64,000 nt of DNA from Hyphomicrobiales bacterium (GTDB taxonomy: Bacteria; Pseudomonadota; Alphaproteobacteria; Rhizobiales; Rhizobiaceae): positions 24,090-88,089 of the forward strand of contig UCCS01000004.1 of NCBI GenBank assembly GCA_900470965.1, read 5' to 3'. Of the stretch, positions 43,606 through 52,323 are shown in pieces; the stretch's first letter is position 1, and each line of letters begins with the position of its first letter. The notes beneath the pieces are model-generated. The model made no database searches. It was not told where the DNA came from and saw only the letters and a list, made by a program, of their open reading frames with translations. Position numbers and translations under genes: made by a program.

Positions 43606-44454
43606 TCAGCCGGCTTTCTTCATCTGCTCAATTCTCTTCTGTTCGCCTGCAACGTGCGCCCGTTCATCCGGCTGACTGAGGATGCGCGCACGCCGGCTGA
43701 AGCGATACTGGAAGACCCGGAAGAGGAAGACCGGAATACCGAGAATATAGCGGCGCCAGAGGCGCGTCGGCTCCTGTACCAGGCGGTAGGCCCATTCCAG
43801 GCGCATCATGCGCACGGTCTTCGGGGCGCGTGGCACAGTGCCCGAAACGAAATCGAAAAGTGCACCGACCGTCAGAACGAGACGTGCGTGATCGGCGCGG
43901 ATATTCTGGTGGACCCACTTTTCCTGCAGTGGCGTGCCCATGCCAACGATCAGGATATCGAGCTTCTGGCGCTCCACCTCGGCGATAACGGATTCGGGAT
44001 TGGCCTTGTCGAAAAAGCCGTCGGAGATCACGTAGAACTCGTGCCAGGGCGCGTGCCTGGAAAAGTTCTCGGCCGCCTTCTCAACAACCGCGCGCGCGCC
44101 ACCGATAAGGCCGATACGACGCGGCGTTTCCATGAAAGTCAGGAAGGCCGGCACGAAATCGGTGCCGTTCAGATTGGCGGGAAAAGGCGAACCATGCGTG
44201 ACCTGGGATGCGATATTGAGACCGATACCGTCAGGCAGAACGAGGTTGTGCGACATGATCTGATAGTACTCATCGTCGCGCAGGGCCGTCAGCATGTTGT
44301 GGGCGTTGACGAAGCAAACTACGGTCTGCCCGACGGGAATGGACGCCAGTTCGTTGATGAAAACCAGCGCGTCATCCCAGCCGAGATCGCAGACCGGCAG
44401 ATCGAAAATCGTCCGCCGCGATGCAAGCACCGCGAAGTTTGCAATCAGATTCAT
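43606..44454 (-). CDS. WecG/TagA/CpsF family glycosyltransferase
   Basis: This 282-residue family-26 glycosyltransferase has the hallmark segments VVCFVNAHNMLTALRDDEYY, LVLPDGIGLNIASQ (with the conserved catalytic-region Asp), GLIGGARAVVEKAA, VGMGTPLQEKWVHQN and GALFDFVSGTVPRAPKTVR. It transfers an N-acetylmannosaminuronic acid- or glucosyl-type sugar to a lipid-linked intermediate; the exact sugar is unknown. The ATG at 44454 has a strong AGGAGG; the longer frame is unsupported. It is upstream of the Wzz-like gene (121-base gap). Confidence 0.9.
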   Translation of the reverse strand: MNLIANFAVLASRRTIFDLPVCDLGWDDALVFINELASIPVGQTVVCFVNAHNMLTALRDDEYYQIMSHNLVLPDGIGLNIASQVTHGSPFPANLNGTDFVPAFLTFMETPRRIGLIGGARAVVEKAAENFSRHAPWHEFYVISDGFFDKANPESVIAEVERQKLDILIVGMGTPLQEKWVHQNIRADHARLVLTVGALFDFVSGTVPRAPKTVRMMRLEWAYRLVQEPTRLWRRYILGIPVFLFRVFQYRFSRRARILSQPDERAHVAGEQKRIEQMKKAG

Positions 44455-44698
44455 TCCAACCTCCTGCCGAGGGTGCGTCATGCGCCCGACATCCCGGAAA
44501 ATAAGCCTACGTTTCCGCAGCGGAGGTCTTGTGAGGACCAGCAGCGTCCTGCCTGAAGCGATCTCCCCCAACCCCGTGGCGGCCATCCTCCCAAGCTTGT
44601 GCCGCGTTTATACCAACTCGGTTTCAAACAACCCTTAGGAAAAAGCCTTGGATTTTCCTACGCGCATAAGTGGTTCATTAACCAAAGCCAGAACGCAG

Positions 44699-44725
44699 AA
44701 ACGGCGCCTTTCGGCGCCGTTTTTA
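44699..44725 (-). terminator. Bidirectional-looking terminator at the end of the flagellar gene run
   Basis: A 10-bp stem (AAACGGCGCC / GGCGCCGTTT) has a 4-base loop, with T-runs on both sides. It lies 20 bases after the last flagellar-run gene, which reads on the minus strand. Confidence 0.82.
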
Positions 44726-44744
44726 ACTGGTCGGTCGATGGTGA

Positions 44745-45287
44745 TCAGTGACCGGCGGATGGAGCCGGCGTTTCGGATGCAGGCGCGGTCTCGATGATCT
44801 TGACCGGCGCGCCAACCTTCTGCGGCTTGCCGCCGGAATTTTCCTTCACGTCTTCCTTCGAAAGGTAGTCGAGCTGTTCCAGCATGACTTCGGCCACATA
44901 TTCGCCGCCGAGACGCTCATTCATGCCCTTCTTGATCTCTTCGCGGAAAGCCCCGGGATCGAAGGCTTTGACGTTGGAAACATCGATCATCTTGTTACCG
45001 ACGAGCAAGCTGAAGAGCTCGTCGGTCGTCATCTCCGTGATCGGCAGGTTCAGGCCCGCAATCATATCCTTGTGCATCATGAAGGAGATGCGGCCGAGAA
45101 AATAACCGTTGACCGCACCGTTGGCGATGACGGGCACAGTGATCGTCTCGCCCTTCACAAGTTCGAGCGCGCTTTGCTTGGTATTCGATTCAACCGGCGC
45201 CGGCGCAGTCGCCATGTTCACCGAGAAATAGACCGATGCCAAGGTGACGGCGCAGACCCAGACGCCTGTGAGGACGAGCTTGATCAT
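44745..45287 (-). CDS. Conserved exported protein of the rhizobial flagellar cluster
   Basis: This 180-residue protein has one N-terminal hydrophobic segment (LVLTGVWVCAVTLASVYFSV) followed by a soluble domain with ITVPVIANGAVNGYFLGRISFMM and a Pro/Ala-rich tail. The single anchor plus a VPVI/xGYxLGR-type domain distantly recalls FliL-like proteins, but I cannot confirm this. It is the last gene of the long flagellar run and its start overlaps the stop of the FlgN-like gene by one base, so it is coupled to it. Confidence 0.7.
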   Translation of the reverse strand: MIKLVLTGVWVCAVTLASVYFSVNMATAPAPVESNTKQSALELVKGETITVPVIANGAVNGYFLGRISFMMHKDMIAGLNLPITEMTTDELFSLLVGNKMIDVSNVKAFDPGAFREEIKKGMNERLGGEYVAEVMLEQLDYLSKEDVKENSGGKPQKVGAPVKIIETAPASETPAPSAGH

Positions 45288-45652
45288 CAGGCATCCCGCG
45301 CGACAAACTGTTCCTGGGAATAGGTGCCGTCAGCATCGGCATCCTGCACGGCATTCTTCAGAAGATCGGCAACGGCGCGAACCGCCTCCAGATGCGCTTC
45401 GACGCGACGGGCGTTCAGCGTAAGCTTCTTCTTCAGACCGTGAAGCTGGTCCAGATGCGAAGCTGCAAGTTCGGCCGGATCGGTGTCGCGGAAAAGCATC
45501 GAGAGCTCGTACAGGCACCGGCTCTTATGCGCGTTGGAGACCTTGAGATCGAACTGCGGATCGCTGCCGATCCGGGTGTTCTCATTGTCGATTATCATTT
45601 CGAGGCGTCCGAGAACGGATTTGATCCTGTATTCGTTCGAAACTATTTCCAT
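45287..45652 (-). CDS. FlgN-like flagellar chaperone (predicted)
   Basis: This 121-residue, almost fully helical small protein has the C-terminal helix with NARRVEAHLEAVRAVADLLK and the tail DADGTYS. This resembles alphaproteobacterial FlgN, the export chaperone of FlgK and FlgL. Size and cluster position fit. It lies 11 bases after the rod-binding protein gene. The family assignment is by pattern and needs a profile comparison. Confidence 0.6.
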   Translation of the reverse strand: MEIVSNEYRIKSVLGRLEMIIDNENTRIGSDPQFDLKVSNAHKSRCLYELSMLFRDTDPAELAASHLDQLHGLKKKLTLNARRVEAHLEAVRAVADLLKNAVQDADADGTYSQEQFVARDA

Positions 45653-45663
45653 TTTATCCTCGA

Positions 45664-46230
45664 TTATGCGTCGCTTGTTGCGGACTTATTGTCGGCAGTC
45701 GGAGTGCCGAAGGTCTTGCGCTGAAATTCGTCGATCATGCTCATCGCGGTCTTGCGATCGTCTTCATCCGTGGAGGCGTTGACGATCTTGCCTTCCTGGC
45801 GATGGAGCTGCTCGGCATACATCTGCTTGGCGATGCCGATGCCGTCGCCCTTGGCCATGACATTGCCGAGCTGCTCGGCCATCATGCCCTTCCAGATGTC
45901 GCCCGTTGCGCCCTTGCCGAAGACATTCTCGGCATCGCTCGGCAGCATCGACTTTACGAAGTTCTGCAGAACCATGGCCTCGAACTTCCGGTAGGTTTCC
46001 GGCACTTCCTCGGTCTTGGTACGGTTCTGAATATTGTTCAGGCCACTCTTCTGCTTGACGTGGTCGAGAATGTCGACTGCGGAAGAAAAGCCGTTACCAC
46101 TGTCGGCCAGGCTTGTCGCAGCAAAGGCGGCGCGGTTGGCCTTCAGCTTTTCCTGGGCAGCCTGAACCTCCATGGGGTCGGCCGCCTTGACGACGTCCAT
46201 CACCAGATCGCTGGGGGGTGAAATAGCCAC
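45664..46230 (-). CDS. flgJ: Rod-binding protein (FlgJ N-terminal domain type)
   Basis: This 188-residue protein contains the rod-binding domain (about 75-145): YRKFEAMVLQNFVKSMLP and IWKGMMAEQLGNVMAKGDG. There is no muramidase domain, unlike gammaproteobacterial FlgJ, so it is a scaffold only. A separate lytic transglycosylase in this cluster (56194-56778) could supply the wall-cleaving activity. It is transcribed with fliR and the FliJ-like gene. Confidence 0.85.
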   Translation of the reverse strand: MAISPPSDLVMDVVKAADPMEVQAAQEKLKANRAAFAATSLADSGNGFSSAVDILDHVKQKSGLNNIQNRTKTEEVPETYRKFEAMVLQNFVKSMLPSDAENVFGKGATGDIWKGMMAEQLGNVMAKGDGIGIAKQMYAEQLHRQEGKIVNASTDEDDRKTAMSMIDEFQRKTFGTPTADNKSATSDA

Positions 46231-46264
46231 GTTACAATCCTCTAATGTAAGATCGTGGCGATTA

Positions 46265-46675
46265 TTATTTTTGAAGCTTGCTGGAGGCTGGCGTTGCGAA
46301 TTGCTGATCGATTACGTCGTAGACAGCGTTGTCATCTGCCTCGCGACGCTCGGCCTGGAGGGCATCGAGCATGTTTTCTTCAAGCCGGTCACCTTTGGCG
46401 CGCTCGCGCGTCAGGCGCATTTCGTGCACCTGCTGCATGCCAGTTAACTGCTGGTCCTTGATGCTCAGCCTGCCGAATCGATCGGCGTAACTCTGCGAAA
46501 AAGCGCGATGAATGGGGTCCAGCGAACCGAGCGCAAGAATGGCGACATCCATGGCCGCATTGACTTCGGCGCGCTGGCGGCTGGTTTCTGCGAGATCGTA
46601 TTCCGCCATCCTTTCAAGATGCCGTTGCACCGCGACCAGGCGCTTGAGCTTGTCGGAACGCTTCTTCTCGATCAT
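46265..46675 (-). CDS. FliJ-like coiled-coil protein (predicted)
   Basis: This 136-residue charged helical protein has a long N-terminal coiled coil (about 5-45, KRLVAVQRHLERMAEYDLAE) and a second one near 75-115 (MRLTRERAKGDRLEENML). Two antiparallel helices of this size are typical of FliJ, the general chaperone and stalk of the export ATPase. It begins 6 bases after the fliR stop. The sequence match is weak and the assignment rests on architecture and context. Confidence 0.55.
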   Translation of the reverse strand: MIEKKRSDKLKRLVAVQRHLERMAEYDLAETSRQRAEVNAAMDVAILALGSLDPIHRAFSQSYADRFGRLSIKDQQLTGMQQVHEMRLTRERAKGDRLEENMLDALQAERREADDNAVYDVIDQQFATPASSKLQK

Positions 46676-46681
46676 CGCCCC

Positions 46682-47434
46682 TCACCTTCCCACGTATAGT
46701 GCCGCGAAGGATTGGCCGAATTGGCTGATCATTGCCGCGATCGAGAAATAGAGCAGGAAGAGGCCGCCCATCAGCAGATAAGGCGTGGAGATGAAATAGA
46801 CCGGAATCTGCGGCGCGAGCTTGTTGATGAAGCCGATCGAGATGTTGAAGATCAGCCCGTAAATCAGATAGGGGCTCGCCAGCCTCAGCATGATGTAGGT
46901 GGTCTGCTCCAGCGTATCAGTGAAGGTAATGAGCGTGGAGCGCATCTGCATCAACCCGCCGAAGGGCATGGTCGTGTAGGAATCGATCAGCGCGCGGAAG
47001 ACGATGTGATGGAAGTCCATGATGAAGAGTACCATCAGACCGGTCATCGTGATGAAGGCCGTCAAGCTGATTTCGGCCGAGTCTTCGACGACATCGCTCG
47101 TGCTCGGCTGCGTGTAGCCAACCATCATGGAGACGATCGAGGCGGCGAATTGCAGGCCGAGCGTATAGAGCCGGGCGAGCATGCCGTACATCACACCGAT
47201 CAGCGATTCGCTGAAAATCAGGCCGATATAGGTGCCGGAACTGGTGTGGACGGACGGATAGACCGTATCCCAGAGCACCGGCAGCACCGCAAGCGAAAGT
47301 CCGGCGGCGATGAAGACGCGCAATTGCTCCGGAACACGGGCGGAAGAAAAACCCGGAAGGGTCAGCACACAGCCACCGATCCGGCAGAAAACCAGAAACA
47401 GCGCCAGAACTGTCCCTTGCGGGTCTGAAATCAT
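46682..47434 (-). CDS. fliR: Flagellar export gate protein FliR
   Basis: This 250-residue integral membrane protein has about six helices. The N-terminal [25 protein letters not shown] is the conserved FliR/YscT opening. It forms the FliPQR export gate of the flagellar type III secretion system. Its start overlaps the flhA stop by 4 bases, so the two are coupled. Confidence 0.93.
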   Translation of the reverse strand: MISDPQGTVLALFLVFCRIGGCVLTLPGFSSARVPEQLRVFIAAGLSLAVLPVLWDTVYPSVHTSSGTYIGLIFSESLIGVMYGMLARLYTLGLQFAASIVSMMVGYTQPSTSDVVEDSAEISLTAFITMTGLMVLFIMDFHHIVFRALIDSYTTMPFGGLMQMRSTLITFTDTLEQTTYIMLRLASPYLIYGLIFNISIGFINKLAPQIPVYFISTPYLLMGGLFLLYFSIAAMISQFGQSFAALYVGR

Positions 47435-49518
47435 GAAATCGAGCCCAAAATCTTGATTTCGATGCCCTTGGCCAGTTCCACATGCGAGAGGACGGGAAGC
47501 GTTGCGAAGAGTCGCTCGATGATCATGCGGACATAGGAGCGCGTTTCCGGCGACGTGACAAGGGCGAATGGCAGGCCTCTATCCATGAATTCACGGATAA
47601 CCTTCGTGGCCTGCTCGCTGAACTCTTCCAGAGTGCGCGGGTCGATGTCGAATTCGACGACTTCGCCCTTTGCATCGCGCTTGAGAGCTTGATGGAAGGC
47701 GAGATCCCACTTGCTGCCGAGTCGCAGCACGCGCAGCACGCCATTATCCGCCAAGTCGCCGCAGAGCTGCTGGGCCATGCGGATGCGGACGTGCTCGACG
47801 ATCTGCTCCGTCTTTCTGACATGCGGGGCAAGTTCGGCAACCGCTTCCAGAATGAGGTGCAAGTTGCGGATCGAGACGCGCTCGGCAAGAAGCAGCTTCA
47901 GCACCGCCTGCAGGCCCGAATAGGACATGTGCGACGAGCAGATCTCGTCTGCGAGCTTCTTATATTCGGGGTCGAGACGATCGATCAGGATCTTCACGTC
48001 CTTGTAGGAGAGAAGCTGCGGCAGGTTGTTTCTGATAACCTCGCTCATATGCGTCAGCACGACCGAGACGTTGTCGATCGGCTGGAAGCCTTCGCGCTTC
48101 AAATCCTCGGCGAAATTTTCGAGGATCGAAACCGCCGGCATGCCGAATGCGGGTTCGCGGATTTCGTCGCCCGGGATGCTCGGCTTCCGGCCGGCGCCGG
48201 TGACGACGAGAACTTCGCCGACACGCAGAAGGTTCGAAGCAACGGTCGTGCCGTGGATGCGGATCTGGTACGACTTTTCGGGGATGCCGATATCGTCCGT
48301 CACCTTGATTTCCGGCACGACGAAACCGTACTGGGTCGCAAACTTCTTGCGCATCTTGCCGACGCGGAAGGCGAGCTCCTGATGGGCGCCAAGCAGACGG
48401 GTCGAGACCATCTTGCCGAGAGCAAGCTCGATTTCGGAGGTGCGGAGAACCGACTTGACCGAGTCCTTTTCTAGCTCCTTGCTCTGGACAACCTTCTTTT
48501 CCTCGGCATCACGGCGGATCTTGTTTTCGGCTTCGACCTGACGCGGAATGAACCAGGCGCCGAAGGCGAGAAGACCGCCGAGGATCACGAAGGGGACAAA
48601 CGGCAGGCCCGGCATCAGGGCCAGGACGAACATCAGCACGGCCGAGACGGAGAGCGCGCGGGGATAGCCGCTCAGCTGATTGACGACCGCCTGGTCGGTG
48701 GAGCCGGTGGTGCCGCCGCGCGAAACGAGAAGGCCGGCGGCGAGCGAGACGATGAGAGCCGGCATCTGCGAGACGAGGCCGTCACCAACCGAGAGCTTGA
48801 CGAAGACGTCGGCCGCTTCGCCGATCGGCATGCCATGGCGGAAATAACCGATGATGATGCCGCCGAAGACGTTAATGGCGGTAATGAGAAGACCCGCGAC
48901 CGCGTCACCGCGAACGAATTTCGACGCACCGTCCATGGCACCGAAGAAGGAGCTTTCTTCTTCCAGTTCCTTGCGGCGGCGCTGGGCTTCCTTCTCGTCG
49001 ATGATACCGGCCGAGAGGTCGGCATCGATCGACATCTGCTTGCCGGGGATGGCATCGAGGGTGAAACGTGCGCCGACTTCCGCGATACGCGTCGCACCTT
49101 TGGTGATGACGATGAAGTTGATGGTGATGAGGATCAGGAAGACGATCAGACCGATGACGAAGTCACCGGACATGACCAGACTTGCAAAGCCGGCGATGAC
49201 GCCGCCCGCAGCATCGTGCCCCTCGTTGCCGTGCGAAAGGATGACACGCGTCGTCGCAATGTTCAGCGCCAGTCGCGTCATCGTCGCGATCAGAAGAATG
49301 GTCGGGAAGGACGAGAAATCGAGAGGTTTCTGGATCCACAGCGCGACCATGAGGATCAGCACCGAGAATGCGATCGAGAAGGCCAGTCCCATGTCGATCA
49401 GGAACGGCGGGATCGGCAGGAAGAGGATGCAGATGATGCCGATGATGCCCATGGCAAAGCCGACATCACGCAGGCTCGGAGCGACTTTCGGAAGGGGTAG
49501 TGAAGGTGGTTGCGCCAT
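47431..49518 (-). CDS. flhA: Flagellar export protein FlhA
   Basis: This 695-residue protein has about eight N-terminal membrane helices (up to about residue 330) and a C-terminal cytoplasmic docking domain. The FHIPEP-type segment is recognisable as [19 protein letters not shown] (about 147-165). It is the rotating core of the export apparatus that receives substrate-chaperone complexes. Its length matches the family. It is followed directly by fliR and preceded by fliQ (91-base gap). Confidence 0.95.
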   Translation of the reverse strand: MAQPPSLPLPKVAPSLRDVGFAMGIIGIICILFLPIPPFLIDMGLAFSIAFSVLILMVALWIQKPLDFSSFPTILLIATMTRLALNIATTRVILSHGNEGHDAAGGVIAGFASLVMSGDFVIGLIVFLILITINFIVITKGATRIAEVGARFTLDAIPGKQMSIDADLSAGIIDEKEAQRRRKELEEESSFFGAMDGASKFVRGDAVAGLLITAINVFGGIIIGYFRHGMPIGEAADVFVKLSVGDGLVSQMPALIVSLAAGLLVSRGGTTGSTDQAVVNQLSGYPRALSVSAVLMFVLALMPGLPFVPFVILGGLLAFGAWFIPRQVEAENKIRRDAEEKKVVQSKELEKDSVKSVLRTSEIELALGKMVSTRLLGAHQELAFRVGKMRKKFATQYGFVVPEIKVTDDIGIPEKSYQIRIHGTTVASNLLRVGEVLVVTGAGRKPSIPGDEIREPAFGMPAVSILENFAEDLKREGFQPIDNVSVVLTHMSEVIRNNLPQLLSYKDVKILIDRLDPEYKKLADEICSSHMSYSGLQAVLKLLLAERVSIRNLHLILEAVAELAPHVRKTEQIVEHVRIRMAQQLCGDLADNGVLRVLRLGSKWDLAFHQALKRDAKGEVVEFDIDPRTLEEFSEQATKVIREFMDRGLPFALVTSPETRSYVRMIIERLFATLPVLSHVELAKGIEIKILGSIS

Positions 49519-49609
49519 AGCGATTCCGTCTCTTCATGAGAGGAGGCGGACCTCAGAATCCGCCCAGTTCGGATCGACAGTTAAATGGCGAAGCTTGCGC
49601 GAAGTTGGC

Positions 49610-49876
49610 TCAGAAGCCGGACTGGATTCGCGAGAAGACCAGATTGGTAAAAATGGAAATCTGGGAGCCCACGAAAGGGGCGGAAATACCGACCGTCACC
49701 AGAACGGCGACGATCTTCGGGACGAAGGTGAGCGTCGCTTCCTGCACCTGTGTGAGCGCCTGGATCAGCGCGATCACGAGACCGACAACCATTGCCGCAA
49801 TGACCGCAGGCCCCGCCGCAACGAGAACGGTCCAGATCGCAGCCTGGAACAGGTCGAGTGCATCAGCTTCATTCAT
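49610..49876 (-). CDS. fliQ: Flagellar export gate protein FliQ
   Basis: This 88-residue protein has two hydrophobic helices separated by a short polar turn (QALTQVQEATLTFVPKI), the FliQ/YscS signature. It forms part of the FliPQR gate. It follows flgD after 112 bases that include a hairpin. Confidence 0.92.
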   Translation of the reverse strand: MNEADALDLFQAAIWTVLVAAGPAVIAAMVVGLVIALIQALTQVQEATLTFVPKIVAVLVTVGISAPFVGSQISIFTNLVFSRIQSGF

Positions 49877-49907
49877 CGTCAGGCAACCTCATATCGCCTT
49901 GAAAGCA

Positions 49908-49933
49908 ACCAGCCCGGCCTTAACCGGACTGGT
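49908..49933 (-). other. Intercistronic hairpin between flgD and fliQ
   Basis: Ten-base arms (ACCAGCCCGG / CCGGACTGGT), pairing fully in RNA with one U-G pair, have a 6-base loop. It lies inside the flagellar gene run and has only a weak U-run, so it is a partial terminator or processing site. Confidence 0.5.
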
Positions 49934-49988
49934 ATTTTGGGCATCATCCAAACGAACGTGCGCCAGACCCCACCCGTTTCGTCGGCAC

Positions 49989-50447
49989 TCAGGTATTATC
50001 CGAACCGCTATCGTCGCCTGAACCGTTGGTCGGCGCCGAATCAGAAACGGATATGCCAGCCTGGATGAGAATTTTACCGCCATTGTCCAGCGTTGCAACA
50101 AGGCCGTCCGAATAAACCTTGACGGATGCGACCTGGCCTACGGTTTTGCCGTCGGCGCTCGTCATGTATTTGCCGATATAACTGCTCGCCTGGGTCAGGC
50201 TGGAGCTGGTCAGCAGCGTGTCGAGCTTCGTGTTCGTCTGGATCGTCTGCTCGACCTGCGAGAAGCTCGCAAGCTGCGACATCTGCTCGCTCGCATCCAT
50301 CGGATCGGTCGGATCCTGGTTCTTCATCTGCGCGACAAGCAACTGAAGGAAGTTGTCGTAGTTCAGCGTGGCCTTCTGCTGCGCGGCATTGGACGAGCCA
50401 TACGTGCTGCTGCCTCCACCTACGCCCTGAGTTCCGTCTACCGCCAT
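49989..50447 (-). CDS. flgD: Flagellar hook capping protein FlgD
   Basis: This 152-residue protein has the N-terminal FlgD signature [27 protein letters not shown] (in two pieces, about 28-54). It scaffolds hook polymerisation. It is shorter than enterobacterial FlgD and ends just after the region 100-150 with [20 protein letters not shown], which is normal for rhizobia. Its start overlaps the flbT stop by 10 bases; GGGAGATC is the ribosome binding site. Confidence 0.93.
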   Translation of the reverse strand: MAVDGTQGVGGGSSTYGSSNAAQQKATLNYDNFLQLLVAQMKNQDPTDPMDASEQMSQLASFSQVEQTIQTNTKLDTLLTSSSLTQASSYIGKYMTSADGKTVGQVASVKVYSDGLVATLDNGGKILIQAGISVSDSAPTNGSGDDSGSDNT

Positions 50448-50887
50448 GGTGCGATCTCCCTACGAATCTGCTCGACCATTGTCGGGGGCAGTTCGTGATT
50501 GTTGAGAATGCCGTCTTCGATCGCGTAGAGACCACGGATCGCCTTCAGCGCGTCGAAGGCGCGGCCAGTCGAAACGAGTGCATCGATGCGCTTCAGCTCG
50601 GCGAGGATTTCCTCGTTCTTGAAGCATGTGAGCAGCATCGTGATCGACTTGCGGAACATCGCCGTCGAATGTTCCTTGCCCTCGGGATTGATGAGGATCA
50701 TCTGGGCAATGAAGTAGAGTTGGCGAAGCGGCGTGGTCGCGCCTTCCGGCTGAAGCACGTGGTTTTCGAGAAGGAACGTCACATCATTCAGGAATTCCAG
50801 TGCGACCTTGCGGTCGACACGCAGGACAGCGCCGTTGATGAAGATTCTTTCTCCGGCTTTCAGAGAAATGCGAAGTGTACTTTTCAT
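50438..50887 (-). CDS. flbT: Flagellin post-transcriptional regulator FlbT
   Basis: This 149-residue protein opens with [21 protein letters not shown] and has [22 protein letters not shown], the FlbT signature. In Caulobacter FlbT binds flagellin mRNA and represses its translation until the hook is complete; in some rhizobia it acts positively. It overlaps flaF by 4 bases; the two act together. Confidence 0.95.
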   Translation of the reverse strand: MKSTLRISLKAGERIFINGAVLRVDRKVALEFLNDVTFLLENHVLQPEGATTPLRQLYFIAQMILINPEGKEHSTAMFRKSITMLLTCFKNEEILAELKRIDALVSTGRAFDALKAIRGLYAIEDGILNNHELPPTMVEQIRREIAPWR

Positions 50888-51231
50888 TTAAGTCCATCCC
50901 TGATGATGGTGGTAACGTCGATGATGCCCTGGTAGTTATTCGACTGACGTTTTCTAATTCTGTCGCATTCTTTCAATATCCAGATCGCAATCGAGATGAG
51001 GTTCGCCCTGAGCTCGACTTCCAACTGGTTGTCGGGATGCTTCAAATCCTCAATGAAGCTGATCCACACCCGTCGCGTATAGAAGAGAGCTTCAATAGAC
51101 TCCCGGCTGTACTTCTCTTTGTCGCGCGCCACCGAAAGCAGTTCGATCGAACGTTCGAGAACCTGCCATTCCCGCTCCTTAGCGTCGGCAACCGAGTCTT
51201 GCATGACCTCGGCATAAGAGAACTGATACAT
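50884..51231 (-). CDS. flaF: Flagellar biosynthesis regulator FlaF
   Basis: This 115-residue helical protein has [21 protein letters not shown] and the central [18 protein letters not shown], typical of FlaF. It is required for flagellin secretion or synthesis and is partnered with FlbT. It lies 36 bases after the flgL stop and ends overlapping flbT. Confidence 0.94.
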   Translation of the reverse strand: MYQFSYAEVMQDSVADAKEREWQVLERSIELLSVARDKEKYSRESIEALFYTRRVWISFIEDLKHPDNQLEVELRANLISIAIWILKECDRIRKRQSNNYQGIIDVTTIIRDGLK

Positions 51232-51267
51232 TCATGCATCCTTCTTTATATTGCGCGCCTTTGCTCA

Positions 51268-52320
51268 TCAAAGGTAGTTCACGAGACTCAACTGCTGGAT
51301 CTTCGATACGATCGTGTAGGCGGTTTCGAGCTGGGTTTCCAAAGTCTTGACAAGGGTCGAGGCCTCATAGGGATCGACGCCCTGGATATCGACAAGCTTG
51401 GTCTGCATGATATTTGCCTGGGCATCGAGGGCGTCATTCGCCTTCTCGACACGCTCCTGTGACAGACCGAGCTGGCTCGCCTGGGTAACAATACCTGTAG
51501 TGGCTCTGGTCGTGTAGGTGATCGCCTTTGAAGAGACTGCGCTCATCGCGTCCGTGCTGAGGTTCTGGCCCATCAGCGCAGAGGTCACTACCGTCGCCAG
51601 AGCGAAGTAACGCATGCCTTCGGAATTGGCGTTGGTCGAGGATTCAACGACTTCCGAATTGCTGATACGGCTCGTCATATTCTGGCTGGACGCCTTCGAC
51701 CAGCCGGTCGTCGGGTCCGTCCAGGCCGCTTCGCTGAACATCGGCTCGACCTTGGTCTCGATGAAGGTCTTCATCTCATCGCCGGTGAGTTGGTTAACCG
51801 GCTTCGGTGTCGGCAGGCCTGCCGCATAGGCATTCAAAGCTGTAACGATCGCCGCCGAAGTCGCAGTGGTTTTATCCGTCAGCGGCTGGATGTCGGTGTT
51901 GATGCCGGCAAAAAGATATTCGCCGTTCACCATCGAGTTCGACGTGTCCATCATCGTGGAAAGCGCGCTCGTCGCCGACTGGATTGCGACCGTGATACTG
52001 CCAGGATCGTGGCTACTCTGAAGTGCGGTCAGCTTGGAGAGGAAGCCGTCGCCCGCCTTCTTCATTTTATCGAGCCCGGTTTGAGCCGATTCCATACGGG
52101 CGTCGACGAGAGCATTGCTCAGCTTGATCGATTTGATGCGGTCGACTTCGCGGGTAAAGTCGATGCTCTTGGCTGCGTAACCGCCAAGCGACACACCGAT
52201 ATCTGCGTAGGTGCCGGTGGTCGCTTCCATCGTCGCCTTCGTCATCTGGTTCTGCGCCTGACGGATCGTCAATCGCATGGCGTTTTGGATGGCCGAACTT
52301 GAAATAAATGAGCTCTTCAT
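51268..52320 (-). CDS. flgL: Flagellar hook-associated protein 3
   Basis: This 350-residue flagellin-fold junction protein has the N-terminal helix MKSSFISSSAIQNAMRLTIRQ and the C-terminal helix ending SKIQQLSLVNYL. Both are the D0/D1 helices that pack in the filament core. It joins hook (via FlgK) to filament. It follows flgK with a 3-base gap. Confidence 0.92.
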   Translation of the reverse strand: MKSSFISSSAIQNAMRLTIRQAQNQMTKATMEATTGTYADIGVSLGGYAAKSIDFTREVDRIKSIKLSNALVDARMESAQTGLDKMKKAGDGFLSKLTALQSSHDPGSITVAIQSATSALSTMMDTSNSMVNGEYLFAGINTDIQPLTDKTTATSAAIVTALNAYAAGLPTPKPVNQLTGDEMKTFIETKVEPMFSEAAWTDPTTGWSKASSQNMTSRISNSEVVESSTNANSEGMRYFALATVVTSALMGQNLSTDAMSAVSSKAITYTTRATTGIVTQASQLGLSQERVEKANDALDAQANIMQTKLVDIQGVDPYEASTLVKTLETQLETAYTIVSKIQQLSLVNYL

Positions 52321-52323
52321 GGC

